64,000 bases of DNA. Origin: Sysuimicrobium calidum. Lineage in GTDB: Bacteria; Sysuimicrobiota; Sysuimicrobiia; Sysuimicrobiales; Sysuimicrobiaceae. Positions 1 through 7,212 of this stretch are shown here, one piece after another (position 1 is the stretch's first letter; the number at the start of each line of letters is the position of its first letter). Where the stretch lies: positions 1 through 64,000 of the forward strand of contig JAVKHN010000005.1 of assembly GCA_031459935.1 (NCBI GenBank). The letters are read 5' to 3'. Position numbers and translations under genes: made by a program. The notes below the pieces were generated by a model, which was not told the origin of the DNA, ran no database searches, and saw nothing but the letters and a program-made list of their open reading frames with translations.

Positions 1-429
1 GCCCGCACCGCCGTCCAGCAGGAGAACTCCGTTGAAGTTGGTCGAGTTGGCGATGCGGTCGACCTCCTCTACAAGCTGATCGATCTCGCTCTGGATCGCA
101 TCTCGATCCTCGGCAGACAGGGTCTCGTTGCCCGCCTGGAGCACCAACTCCCGGATCCGCTGGAGGATGGAGTGAACCTCGTTCAGCGCGCCCTCCGCGG
201 TCTGCACCAGGGAGATCCCGTCCTGGGCGTTGCGGATGGCCTGCGTGTAGCCGCGCACCTGCGCCCGCATCTTCTCCGAAATCGCGAGCCCCGCCGCGTC
301 GTCCGCGGCGCGGTTGATGCGGAAGCCGCTCGAAAGGCGCTCCAGCGACTTGCTCAGGGCGTTGTCGGTGGCCACCAGGTTGCGGTGGGCGTTCAGGGCC
401 GCGATGTTCTGGTTGATCCTCAGTCCCAT
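1..429 (-). CDS. fliC/hag: flagellin, N-terminal part (runs off the window edge)
   Basis: Filament subunit secreted through the flagellar export apparatus. The 143 visible residues begin MGLRINQNIAALNAHRNL and carry the conserved flagellin D0/D1 helix with 'LSSGFRINRAADDAAGLAISE', NAQDGISLVQTAEGALNE and a second helical stretch ending in 'NSTNFNGVLLLDGG'. This is the normal N-terminal block of bacterial flagellin; the variable domain and C-terminal D0/D1 lie outside the window. The ATG is preceded by AAGGAGG with a 9-nt spacer. It is the last visible gene of the flagellar block and has its own sigma-28 promoter and a CsrA-type leader, so it should be expressed late, after hook completion. Identification is secure; the full length is unknown. 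Confidence 0.97.
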   Translation of the reverse strand, partial: MGLRINQNIAALNAHRNLVATDNALSKSLERLSSGFRINRAADDAAGLAISEKMRAQVRGYTQAIRNAQDGISLVQTAEGALNEVHSILQRIRELVLQAGNETLSAEDRDAIQSEIDQLVEEVDRIANSTNFNGVLLLDGGAG

Positions 430-438
430 GGCTTCGTT

Positions 439-474
439 CCTCCTTGAACTGTGTTTTCCGGGCCTCCTTGCCCG
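439..474 (-). promoter_or_regulatory. CsrA-binding leader of flagellin mRNA: GGA-loop hairpin plus SD
   Basis: In the flagellin 5' leader (minus strand) CGGGC (474-470) pairs with GCCCG (463-459), exposing AAGGAG in the 6-nt loop. A second GGA sits in the SD AAGGAGG (445-439). Two GGA sites, one in a hairpin loop upstream and one in the SD, are the arrangement by which CsrA blocks hag translation in Bacillus. csrA and fliW lie immediately upstream. Function is inferred by analogy. Confidence 0.75.
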
Positions 475-586
475 TGTGGATTCGCCGGCTTTCTGCAGGC
501 GGGCCGGCGCCGCCCTCGGGGTTTTCCGTCAGCGCTCTCCCTTCATTCCCACCCGCCTTTCCTCCCTGAGACGTTTCCACCCACGG

Positions 587-612
587 GTATCGGCGGGTGA
601 GGGGAAACCTTA
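587..612 (-). promoter_or_regulatory. sigma-28 (FliA/SigD) promoter of flagellin
   Basis: TAAGGTTT (612-605) is followed after 10 nt by GCCGATAC (594-587). The sigma-28 consensus is TAAAGTTT-N11-GCCGATAA, so the -35 has one mismatch and the -10 one mismatch. The -35 overlaps the csrA stop codon. Predicted transcripts start near 580, giving a leader of about 150 nt. Confidence 0.85.
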
Positions 613-843
613 AGGGTCGGAGGCCACGGGATCCACGGTCACCGGGAGATCCCGCGGGGCGGCCCGGGCGGCCTCCTGGTTTTCGCGCAGGATCTCCCGG
701 TACACCTCCTCCCGGTGCACGGGGATCGAGCGGGGTGCGAGGATCCCCAGACGCACCTGATTCCCCTCGATGCCCAGCACGCGCACCTCCACCTCCGCGC
801 CGATGCGGATGGCCTCGTTCAGCTTCCGGGTGAGCACGAGCAC
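610..843 (-). CDS. csrA: carbon storage / translational regulator CsrA
   Basis: RNA-binding dimer that represses translation by covering GGA motifs; in flagellated Terrabacteria it represses flagellin until FliW sequesters it. The 77-residue product starts MLVLTRKLNEAIRIG (GTG start read as Met) and keeps the core strands 'VEVRVLGIEGNQVRLGI' and the 'IPVHREEVYREI' segment with the conserved RNA-binding Arg/Glu pattern. It is slightly longer than the usual 61-75 residues because of a polar tail. The gene follows fliW by 8 nt and precedes flagellin, so regulator and target are linked. Its stop codon lies in the -35 box of the flagellin promoter. Confidence 0.96.
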   Translation of the reverse strand: MLVLTRKLNEAIRIGAEVEVRVLGIEGNQVRLGILAPRSIPVHREEVYREILRENQEAARAAPRDLPVTVDPVASDP

Positions 844-851
844 CGCGCGCC

Positions 852-1274
852 TCAGGCGGAGAGAATGGGCTCCCGCACCGAGTACGGAGCGTGTGTCAGG
901 ATCTTCTGGCGGCCGAGTCGGGCGGCGGTGTTCACGAGGATGGGCGCCGCGAGGTTCGCGGTGGCCCCCGGAGGGCCTGCGCGCACCGTGACCACCACCA
1001 GCACCGCCACCTCCCGGGGGTCCGAGACCGCGAGGATCTCCACGTCCTCCTCCTCGAGCGGAACCTCGTAGCCGGGGAAGAGGCGGAAGGGGTCGGTTAC
1101 GGGCAGGGCCACCTCCGGATCGTCCACCGCCTGCAGCCACAGAAATGCACTCCCCTCCTCCCCCAGGAGCACGAACCGCCGGCAGTGCGCAAAGCCCGGG
1201 ATCCCCTCCGGGAAGCGGATCACTCGGTCCTCCGCGACCTCCTGCACCCCCCAGTGGCGGGTCCGGACCTCCAC
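852..1274 (-). CDS. fliW: flagellar assembly factor FliW
   Basis: FliW binds both flagellin and CsrA. When flagellin is secreted, free FliW binds CsrA and relieves repression of flagellin translation. The 140-residue product has the family signature 'IRFPEGIPGFAHCRRFVLL' near the N-terminus and a C-terminal 'AAPILVNTAARLGRQKIL' block, matching the normal size of about 140-150 residues. The start is GTG, 3 nt after the flgL stop. Placement between flgL and csrA is the same as in Bacillus. No export signal is visible, as expected for a cytosolic protein. Confidence 0.96.
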   Translation of the reverse strand: MEVRTRHWGVQEVAEDRVIRFPEGIPGFAHCRRFVLLGEEGSAFLWLQAVDDPEVALPVTDPFRLFPGYEVPLEEEDVEILAVSDPREVAVLVVVTVRAGPPGATANLAAPILVNTAARLGRQKILTHAPYSVREPILSA

Positions 1275-1277
1275 GGT

Positions 1278-2144
1278 CTACCTCAGGAAGTCCACCAGGG
1301 ACGGCTGGATGAGGCGCGCGCCTGCGGCCAGGGCCGCCCGGTACACGTTCTCCTCCGCCTGCAGCCGCACCACCACCTCCGCGATGTCCACGTCCTCCCG
1401 CACGCTCACCAGTTCCCGCAGTCCCACCTCGAGCTCCCCCAGACGCGACTGCACGACCTCCACCCGGTTCGCCCGGGCGCCCAGCTCCGCCAGGGCTGCG
1501 AGCAGTCGATCCAGGGCTGCATCCAGATCCGGGAACGTGGCGCGCACCGCGTCGTGGTCCCCGGCTTCCAGGGCCTCCTGCAGGGCCTGAGCTGCGGAGA
1601 GGGCCTGCGAGAAGGGGAGGTCTCCGGGGATGGTGGCCTCCAGGGTGATCCCTCGGTCCACCTCGCGCACAACCCGATTGCTGTTCCCCAGATAGGTGCC
1701 GTCGGACGTGAAGGGTGCGGTGGTGGATCGGGTGCCGCCGAAGATGTACTTCCCCGCCACCTGCGTGTTGCCCAAGGTCACGAGCTCATCGTGCAGCTCC
1801 TTGACCTCTCTCGCCAGGGCCTGCGTGTCGGAGGTGGACAGCGTCCCGTTCGCACCCTGCACCGCCAGCTCCCGCAGCCGGTGGAGGATCTGAGCCGCGT
1901 CCTGGAGGGATCGCTGGCCTGCATCCAGCAGGGTCCTGGTGTCCTGGAGGTTGCGGGCGTACTGCTGCACCGCGTTGAGGGCGTCCCGCATGGACAGCAC
2001 GGGCGGGAGGTTGGGGGGGTCGTCTGAGGGGCGGTGCATGCGCTTACCGGTGGCCAGCTGTTCCTGCAGCTTCAGAAGCCGCTCCAGGTCCGCGTTCAGG
2101 TTGCGCAAAAAGTTCAGGGTGAGACTTCCGAGCGTAACCCGCAT
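1278..2144 (-). CDS. flgL: flagellar hook-filament junction protein FlgL (HAP3)
   Basis: Junction protein between hook and filament, exported with FlgN as chaperone. The 288-residue protein begins MRVTLGSLTLNFLRNLN and shows the flagellin-like N-terminal helix 'LATGKRMHRPSDDP', 'GANGTLSTSDTQALA' and a C-terminal coiled 'ENVYRAALAAGARLIQPSLVDFL' helix typical of FlgL. Length is usual for the family (about 290-300). Its ATG overlaps the flgK stop by one base (TGATG), so the two HAPs are translationally coupled. A much longer upstream extension of the frame exists but lies over flgK and is rejected. Confidence 0.95.
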   Translation of the reverse strand: MRVTLGSLTLNFLRNLNADLERLLKLQEQLATGKRMHRPSDDPPNLPPVLSMRDALNAVQQYARNLQDTRTLLDAGQRSLQDAAQILHRLRELAVQGANGTLSTSDTQALAREVKELHDELVTLGNTQVAGKYIFGGTRSTTAPFTSDGTYLGNSNRVVREVDRGITLEATIPGDLPFSQALSAAQALQEALEAGDHDAVRATFPDLDAALDRLLAALAELGARANRVEVVQSRLGELEVGLRELVSVREDVDIAEVVVRLQAEENVYRAALAAGARLIQPSLVDFLR

Positions 2145-3550
2145 CAGCCGCCCACCATCCCGAGCAGGGTCCGGATCATCTCGTCCACGGTCCGCACCAT
2201 ACGGGCCGCGGCCTCGTACGCGTGCTGGTAACGCAGCATGTTGGTCATCTCCTCGTCCAGGGATACGCCGCTGGTGGCCTCTCGCCGCAGTCGCAGCTGG
2301 TCCGTGAGGAGGCCCCGGTAGGCCACCTGGCGGTCCGCTTCCTGGGCCCGCACGCCCACCTCCGTCACCAGCATCCGGTAGAGCCCGTCGAGGTCCTCGC
2401 TGCCCCGCAGCTGCGCGATTTGCAGGGCCACCAGTCCGTTTCCGGGTTCGCCGTCTCCGGCCCAGCTGCTGGCGGCCGCGATTTTGCGAGGGTCCGCGAG
2501 GATGTCGCCATGCACCCGGAGGGTGCGGGCGTCGACGGGAGGGCCCGGCGGGACCTCCTCGGCAGGGTCGTGGAAGAAGGGGCGGTCCATCTCGCCATGG
2601 AGGTTGTAGCCAGCCCGGTGCAGGGAGTTCACCCGTTCGAAGAGGTTCCGGGTGAGGGTATCCAGCCGCTCCCGGAGCGCCCCGATGTGCCCGTCCCTCG
2701 CCTGCAACACCGCGGCAAGCGCTCCGCGACGGACCGCAAGCGCCTCCCCGTCCGGCCACTCGAACCCGTGCACCTCCCCGGGAAGGGGGTCCTGGATCCG
2801 GATCTCCGTGGTCCGGCCTCCCGGCCCCACGAGCTCCCGACCCTGCAGGTACACCAGCAGCTCCCCGGTCTCCGTCTCCGTGTAGATGACGTCCGCGAGC
2901 TCCTCGAGCTCCGCGAGCAGCCGCTCCCGGTGGTCCCGCAGGTCCAGGGCAGCTTGTCCGGAGAGCTCCAGCCGGCTGATCTGGGTGTTGAGGTTCGCGA
3001 GCTCCCGGCCGAGCTGGTTGATGCGGTGGACGTGGCCCGTAGCTACGGCGTCCAGGTGCTGGCGCAGCTCCTCCAGCCGCTGCGCGGACTGCCGCAGGGC
3101 ATCCGCCAGCACCTGAGCCTGCTGCACCAGAGACACCCGGGCGGCCAGGGACTCCGGGTTGAGGCTCACCTCCTGCCAGGCGTTCCAGAACCTTGCCAGC
3201 AGCTCCCCCAGGCCGCTATCGGAGGGCTCCGGGAAAACAGCCTCCACCTGGGACCAGAAGTCCGCCCGGGCCTTCCACTCCGCGGAGCTCTGACGGGCCT
3301 GCCGCAGCTGCCGGTCCACAAACACATCCCGGGCCTGTCGGAGGGCCGCCACCCGCACTCCGCCCCCTACCAGGAGCGGGGTCCCGAACCGGGAGAGGCC
3401 GCCTGGCGGCGGCTGGCTTGCGAGAACCGCTTCCTGGCGTGTGAATCCGGGGGTATTGACGTTGGCGATGTTGTGGCCGGCGGTGTCCATGGCCCGCTGC
3501 TGGGCTGCGAGGGCCCGGCGCAGCACCTCCAGGGCAACGAAGGACGACAC
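2144..3550 (-). CDS. flgK: flagellar hook-associated protein FlgK (HAP1)
   Basis: First junction protein on the hook. The 468-residue product starts with the rod/hook motif 'RAMDTAGHNIANVNTPGFTR' and ends in the paired C-terminal helix 'GVSLDEEMTNMLRYQHAYEA' followed by AARMVRTVDEMI, both diagnostic of FlgK. The central part is coiled-coil rich (about residues 140-230). Start is GTG with SD AGGAGG. Downstream flgL is coupled by a one-base overlap. Length agrees with small FlgK versions that have a reduced variable domain. Confidence 0.97.
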   Translation of the reverse strand: MSSFVALEVLRRALAAQQRAMDTAGHNIANVNTPGFTRQEAVLASQPPPGGLSRFGTPLLVGGGVRVAALRQARDVFVDRQLRQARQSSAEWKARADFWSQVEAVFPEPSDSGLGELLARFWNAWQEVSLNPESLAARVSLVQQAQVLADALRQSAQRLEELRQHLDAVATGHVHRINQLGRELANLNTQISRLELSGQAALDLRDHRERLLAELEELADVIYTETETGELLVYLQGRELVGPGGRTTEIRIQDPLPGEVHGFEWPDGEALAVRRGALAAVLQARDGHIGALRERLDTLTRNLFERVNSLHRAGYNLHGEMDRPFFHDPAEEVPPGPPVDARTLRVHGDILADPRKIAAASSWAGDGEPGNGLVALQIAQLRGSEDLDGLYRMLVTEVGVRAQEADRQVAYRGLLTDQLRLRREATSGVSLDEEMTNMLRYQHAYEAAARMVRTVDEMIRTLLGMVGG

Positions 3551-3559
3551 GGATTCCTC

Positions 3560-4018
3560 CTAGACCACCTGGTCCACCCGCAGGCTTGTGGGGCCGTCGT
3601 GCGCACCCGTGAGCAGGGAGAGCACGGTCCGCACGTACTGCAGGTGGGAGGAGATGAGGAGCGCGTTCGCCTTGTTCACGTCCGCAAGCTCCCGCAATAG
3701 CTGCGCCAGCACCGTTCGCTGGTGCTCGAACCGGCGGGCCACCTCCGGCCGGCTGAGGCGGGCGAGCTCGGTGAGGGTGAGCTCCCGCACGGACCGTCCT
3801 TCCCGATCCGCCACGAGCTCCAGCAGCTGCATCCGGGCCCGCTCCAGGGCCCGGATCTCCGCGCTCAGCCGCTCCTGCTCCGCCACGAGCTTCTCCACCG
3901 CCTCCGCGTCCCCCCGCACCAGGGCCCGCTGCTCCGCCCGCGCGAGGTCCAGCAACCTCCGGTGGGCCTCGATCTCCTCGTCCAGTAGCCCCACCACGGT
4001 CTCAAACGGATCGTTCAT
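3560..4018 (-). CDS. flgN: FlgN-family flagellar export chaperone
   Basis: Predicted cytosolic chaperone for FlgK/FlgL. The 152 residues are almost entirely helical with heptad patterns ('LLDEEIEAHRRLLDLARAEQ' and a central Arg/Glu-rich helix). This, plus the position between flgM and flgK, matches the FlgN family (about 140-160 residues). The ATG overlaps the flgM 3' end by 17 nt and has a GAGGG SD. Sequence conservation in FlgN is weak, so assignment rests on length, helicity and position. Confidence 0.85.
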   Translation of the reverse strand: MNDPFETVVGLLDEEIEAHRRLLDLARAEQRALVRGDAEAVEKLVAEQERLSAEIRALERARMQLLELVADREGRSVRELTLTELARLSRPEVARRFEHQRTVLAQLLRELADVNKANALLISSHLQYVRTVLSLLTGAHDGPTSLRVDQVV

Positions 4019-4262
4019 GGCGGCCCTCGATCGCGGCGCGGAGGAGGGCCCGGGCGATGGTGTCCAGCGGGAGGTGGTAGCGGCCTTGGAGGACAGCCTC
4101 CCGCAGGGCCTCCAGCCGCACCTTGCGCCCCTCCACGGTCCGGCCCGGATCCCCGCTCACCTCCAGCCGGTCCTGGGGCTCCCGGGCGGCCTCCCGCGGA
4201 CCCGTACCCTTCGGCTTTCCTCCGGAGGGGACTCCCGGCGGACCTACCGGATGGATCTCCAC
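4002..4262 (-). CDS. flgM: anti-sigma-28 factor FlgM
   Basis: FlgM binds sigma-28 and is exported when the hook is complete, which releases late gene expression. The 86-residue protein has a disordered Pro/Gly-rich N-terminal half and a C-terminal helix pair 'RKVRLEALREAVLQGRYHLP' then LDTIARALL, which matches the FlgM sigma-binding pattern (R-x-x-V-x-x-L-K-x-x-V-x-x-G-x-Y ... IA-x-x-LL). Start is GTG after SD GGAGGAG. A sigma-28-type promoter lies 35-60 nt upstream, which would place flgM under its own target sigma factor, as in enteric bacteria and Bacillus. Confidence 0.9.
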   Translation of the reverse strand: MEIHPVGPPGVPSGGKPKGTGPREAAREPQDRLEVSGDPGRTVEGRKVRLEALREAVLQGRYHLPLDTIARALLRAAIEGRHERSV

Positions 4263-4296
4263 GCTCTCCTCCGCGCGCGCATCCTCGCTAACTCCG

Positions 4297-4323
4297 TTAT
4301 CGGCACCTCCGCGCCGTCCTTGA
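4297..4323 (-). promoter_or_regulatory. sigma-28-type promoter upstream of flgM
   Basis: GCCGATAA (4304-4297) is an exact match to the sigma-28 -10 consensus. Eleven nt upstream lies TCAAGGAC (4323-4316), which keeps T-x-A-A-G of the -35 TAAAGTTT. It sits in the short gap between the yvyF stop and the flgM start and would drive flgM-flgN-flgK-flgL-fliW-csrA. Confidence 0.7.
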
Positions 4324-4325
4324 GC

Positions 4326-4742
4326 TCACCACAGGTCGAACCGCTCGGGGACCCTCTCCCCCCGGATCCTCCGCCGTCGCGGGGGCGGTGCGGTCTGTCG
4401 CAGCCGCTCCAGGGCCTGGCGTAGCTCGCGGAGGGCCGTGAGGAACTCCGCGCGGCAGCCTGCGCAGAGCAGCCCGAACGGGATCCGCCGGCCGCACCGA
4501 CGGCAGCGCACCTCCGCCTCCGCCACCATGAGCCTCCCCTCCCGCAGCCACCGGAGGACCCGGTCGAGGGGGATCCCGGTCTGCTGGGCGATCTCCTCCG
4601 CGGGGAGCGGGCCGTGCGCGTTGAGGTAGGCCCGTAGGCGTCGCAGCTGCGCGTGTTCCTCCTCGATGCAGGCGGGACACTGCCCCCGCAGCAAGAGGGC
4701 CGCCAGCCGGCCACAGCGGGGGCAGTTTACCACGGGCATCAC
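4326..4742 (-). CDS. yvyF: YvyF-type flagellar operon protein with two zinc ribbons
   Basis: Homologue-like of the protein encoded just before flgM in Bacillus; its role in flagellar regulation is unclear. The 138 residues contain an N-terminal Cys4 knuckle (NCPRCGRL ... QCPACIEEE), a middle winged-helix-like stretch ('LPAEEIAQQTGIPLDRVLRW') and a second Cys4 knuckle (CRRCGRR ... LCAGC), then a basic helix. The composition (zinc ribbon, HTH, zinc ribbon) suggests nucleic-acid or protein binding. Position between flgJ and flgM matches the family context. Function is not established here. Confidence 0.75.
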   Translation of the reverse strand: MMPVVNCPRCGRLAALLLRGQCPACIEEEHAQLRRLRAYLNAHGPLPAEEIAQQTGIPLDRVLRWLREGRLMVAEAEVRCRRCGRRIPFGLLCAGCRAEFLTALRELRQALERLRQTAPPPRRRRIRGERVPERFDLW

Positions 4743-5005
4743 CGTCTCCCCAACGCCTCCTCCAGGACCCGGGCAAGACCCAGCCCGCCCGAGCGGGCAA
4801 CCGCAAGGGCGAAGGACTCGTCCAGCAGCTCCTGCCAGGTGCTCCGGCCCGCGAAGGACGCGTGTGAACCGAGGCTTTCCGCGGCCCGACGCATGGTGCG
4901 CAGCATCTGGGTGAGGAGCACCGCCTCGAACTCCTGCGTAACCCGCCGCAGCCGCAGGAGCTCCGCGGATTCCGCTCCCGCGCGTGTGGCCTCGACCCGG
5001 ATCAC
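4739..5005 (-). CDS. flgJ: FlgJ-type rod-binding protein (rod domain only)
   Basis: Short protein of 88 residues with the FlgJ N-terminal pattern 'VTQEFEAVLLTQMLRTMRRA' and a following 'STWQELLDESFALAVARSGGLG', corresponding to the rod-capping domain (E-F-E-x-x-L-x-x-x-M-L-x-x-M-R). The muramidase domain present in gammaproteobacterial FlgJ is absent; single-domain FlgJ is common in other lineages, which then need a separate lytic enzyme. Start is GTG overlapping the flgI stop (GTGA). Confidence 0.9.
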   Translation of the reverse strand: MIRVEATRAGAESAELLRLRRVTQEFEAVLLTQMLRTMRRAAESLGSHASFAGRSTWQELLDESFALAVARSGGLGLARVLEEALGRR

Positions 5006-6111
5006 TGGATCACCAGCTCCCCCTGCAGTGCCCCCGCGGCTTTCAGGGCCTGCAGGATGGCGATGAGATCCCGGGGACCCACGCCGAGGGCGTTGAGGGC
5101 CCTTGCCAGGTCCTGGACGGAGTTGGTGCCGGGGATGGGGACCAGAGCCCCGGGCTCCGGGGTCACGGTGATTTGAGTCCGTGGCACCACCCGGGTCTCG
5201 CCCCGGGAAAGGGGTGGGGGCTGAGACACCTGGGGCTCGCTGCGCACCTCGATGCGCAGGTTGCCGTGGGCGATCACCACGGGCAACAGGCGCACCGCGC
5301 CGCCGATCACCACGGTGCCCGTGCGCTCGTTGACCACCACCCGAGCGCTTATATCCGGCTTCACCCGGAAGGATTCCACCCGGGCCAGGAAGGCTGCGAG
5401 CCCGCCAGGGTAGTCCTGCGGCACGTTCACGTCCACCCGGGCCGCGTCCACCGCGGTGGCCAGGTTCCGTCCCAGCCCCCGGTTGATGGCCTCCGCCACC
5501 CGCACCGCGGTGGAGAAGTCCGGCTGTAGGAGCACCACGCTCACCACATGGTTCTCGGCCACGGAGGTGGGAACCGTGCGCTCCACCACGGCCCCTCCCG
5601 GCACCCGCCCCACGGTGAGGTGGTTGATTTGGGCTTTGCTCCCGCCCGCGCTCTCGCCCGCACCGCCCACGGCCACCGGCCCCTGGGCCACCGCGTACAC
5701 GTTCCCGTCCGCGGCCTGCAGGGGGGTCTGCAGCAGCACCCCGCCCACGAGGCTGCGGGCATCTCCGAGGGAGGAGAGGGTGACGTCCAGGCGGTCGCCC
5801 TCTCGGGCGAAGGGCGGGAGCTCCGCGGTGGCCATGACCGCGGCCACGTTCCGCACCCGCAACCGGGAAGGGGGAACCACGATGCCGAGCCGATTCAGCA
5901 TGTTGGCCACGGACTGCACGGTGAAAAACGCCCCGCTGCTGTCCCCGGTGCCCGCGAGCCCCACCACCAGCCCGTAGCCGAAGAGCTGGTTAGAACGCAC
6001 CCCGCTCAGCCGCGCGATGTCCTTGATGCGCACCTCCGGTTCCTGCCCTGCTCCCGGAGCGCCCAGGGCTGCCGCCAGGAGCACGCACAGCAAAACCCAA
6101 ACGCGCCGCAC
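5002..6111 (-). CDS. flgI: flagellar P-ring protein FlgI
   Basis: Periplasmic ring around the distal rod in the peptidoglycan layer; its presence implies an outer membrane. Starting at the GTG that follows a GGAGGGA SD, the product is 369 residues, the usual FlgI size. It has a Sec signal (about residues 1-22, ending in AALGAPGAGQ), then 'VRIKDIARLSGVRSNQLFGYG' split over the conserved start, GLAGTGDSSGAFFTVQSVANML, and the repeated glycine-rich blocks typical of FlgI. It overlaps flgJ by the GTGA motif and follows flgH by 10 nt. Confidence 0.96.
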   Translation of the reverse strand: MRRVWVLLCVLLAAALGAPGAGQEPEVRIKDIARLSGVRSNQLFGYGLVVGLAGTGDSSGAFFTVQSVANMLNRLGIVVPPSRLRVRNVAAVMATAELPPFAREGDRLDVTLSSLGDARSLVGGVLLQTPLQAADGNVYAVAQGPVAVGGAGESAGGSKAQINHLTVGRVPGGAVVERTVPTSVAENHVVSVVLLQPDFSTAVRVAEAINRGLGRNLATAVDAARVDVNVPQDYPGGLAAFLARVESFRVKPDISARVVVNERTGTVVIGGAVRLLPVVIAHGNLRIEVRSEPQVSQPPPLSRGETRVVPRTQITVTPEPGALVPIPGTNSVQDLARALNALGVGPRDLIAILQALKAAGALQGELVIQ

Positions 6112-6121
6112 GATCTCCCTC

Positions 6122-6745
6122 CTACTCCAGCCAGCTGAACAGGAACCGCAGTAGCGCCCCGAACCCATCGAGGACCCACTGAAGGGGGTTGTTGCCCGTG
6201 AAGGGGCGCCGCGGCCCTTCCAGCACGATGCGCACGTCCGAGAGGCGGTCGGAGGTGACGGTGTTGTCACCCTGGATGTCCATCCGCCGCACGAACCCGG
6301 TGATCCGCAGCCGGTACGGCTCGTCCCGCAGCAAAAGCTCCCGCTCGCCCGCGAGCCGCAGCACCCCCTGTGGCAGCACCTCCACCACCCGCAGGGTGAT
6401 GCGGGCCTGCACGCCCACGTTGCTGCCCACCGCCCGGCTGGTGCTGGCGTCCTGGCCGGATTCGAATCCAGCCGCGGGGAAGAGGCTCAAGGCCCCGCTT
6501 CCACCACCCAGGTCCAGGGAGACGGACCGGGCGGAACTGGTGCGGCTCTGGGTCTGAGCGGAGATGCCCTCCACCACCACCACGGTCACGAGATCCCCCA
6601 CCGCCCCGGCCCGCTGGTCCGTAAAGAGGGACGGGCCGTTCTGCGGCCAGAGGGAGCGGGCCGCCGCAGGCACCGCGGCGGACGCCACGAGGGTCAAAAT
6701 CGCGAGCCTAGAACACCACCGCCACCAGCTCCGGCTGCACCACAC
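6122..6745 (-). CDS. flgH: flagellar L-ring protein FlgH
   Basis: Outer-membrane bushing of the flagellar rod. The 207-residue frame has 'SLFTDQRAGAVGDLVTVVVV', a beta-rich centre and the C-terminal 'IQGDNTVTSDRLSDVRIVLE' block conserved in FlgH. The N-terminus is hydrophobic (about residues 14-29, ending in AVPAAARS) and looks like a Sec signal, but no lipobox cysteine is visible, whereas enteric FlgH is a lipoprotein. The start is uncertain: GTG at 6745 overlaps flgA by 38 nt; a later TTG inside the signal region is possible. An outer-membrane ring together with FlgI argues for a diderm envelope. Confidence 0.94.
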   Translation of the reverse strand: MWCSRSWWRWCSRLAILTLVASAAVPAAARSLWPQNGPSLFTDQRAGAVGDLVTVVVVEGISAQTQSRTSSARSVSLDLGGGSGALSLFPAAGFESGQDASTSRAVGSNVGVQARITLRVVEVLPQGVLRLAGERELLLRDEPYRLRITGFVRRMDIQGDNTVTSDRLSDVRIVLEGPRRPFTGNNPLQWVLDGFGALLRFLFSWLE

Positions 6746-7208
6746 GGGCCACCACCTCCCTCCGCGTGGGGATCACCCGGACCCGGATCGCCTGCCCGGG
6801 ATCCCCGCTCTCCAGGGCCACGCCGGGCGCGCTCACCCGGATCGCTCCCACCGCGGCCACCACCCGCACCGAGCTCCCCCGGCGCACCGCGGCCGAGCGA
6901 TCCGTACGCCGCACCAGCACCTCCTGCGCTCCCACCAGACGGATGCGGCCCGCATCGAATCCCGCCTGCACAAGCGTCTCCAGGACCTCCCGCGCAGAGA
7001 GGCGCAGGGTCTGTCCCGGCCGCAGATCCACCCGCACCACCGCCTGCTCCAGGGCCCGCACCATGCGCTCCGGCCCAGCGAGGGAGGCGATCTCCCCCAG
7101 GGTCACCTCCGGGTCGTCCACGAGGGCGCTGCTGCGTAGCCGCACCGTGACGGTCCCCGGAGATGCCGCAAGGGCGAGGAGGAGGCCAGCAAGCAGAAGG
7201 GGCTTCAC
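6708..7208 (-). CDS. flgA: flagellar P-ring assembly chaperone FlgA
   Basis: Periplasmic chaperone needed for P-ring formation. The 166-residue protein has a signal peptide (residues 1-16, 'MKPLLLAGLLLALAASPG'), an N-terminal wing-like domain ('VTLGEIASLAGPERMVRALE') and the SAF-domain ending in 'GDPGQAIRVRVIPTRREVVA' and RVVQPELVAV, which is the conserved FlgA C-terminus. Start GTG with an AGGTAGG SD. It lies between flgG and flgH as expected. Confidence 0.94.
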   Translation of the reverse strand: MKPLLLAGLLLALAASPGTVTVRLRSSALVDDPEVTLGEIASLAGPERMVRALEQAVVRVDLRPGQTLRLSAREVLETLVQAGFDAGRIRLVGAQEVLVRRTDRSAAVRRGSSVRVVAAVGAIRVSAPGVALESGDPGQAIRVRVIPTRREVVARVVQPELVAVVF

Positions 7209-7212
7209 GGAC

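Noticed and set aside
891..3700. Long plus-strand frames opposite flgL, flgK and flgN (about 380-490 codons)
   Set aside because: Shadow frames of high-GC flagellar genes; no family resemblance.
6458..6469. GGATTCGAATCC, which looks like a tRNA T-arm
   Set aside because: It is inside flgH coding sequence, with no acceptor or anticodon stem around it.
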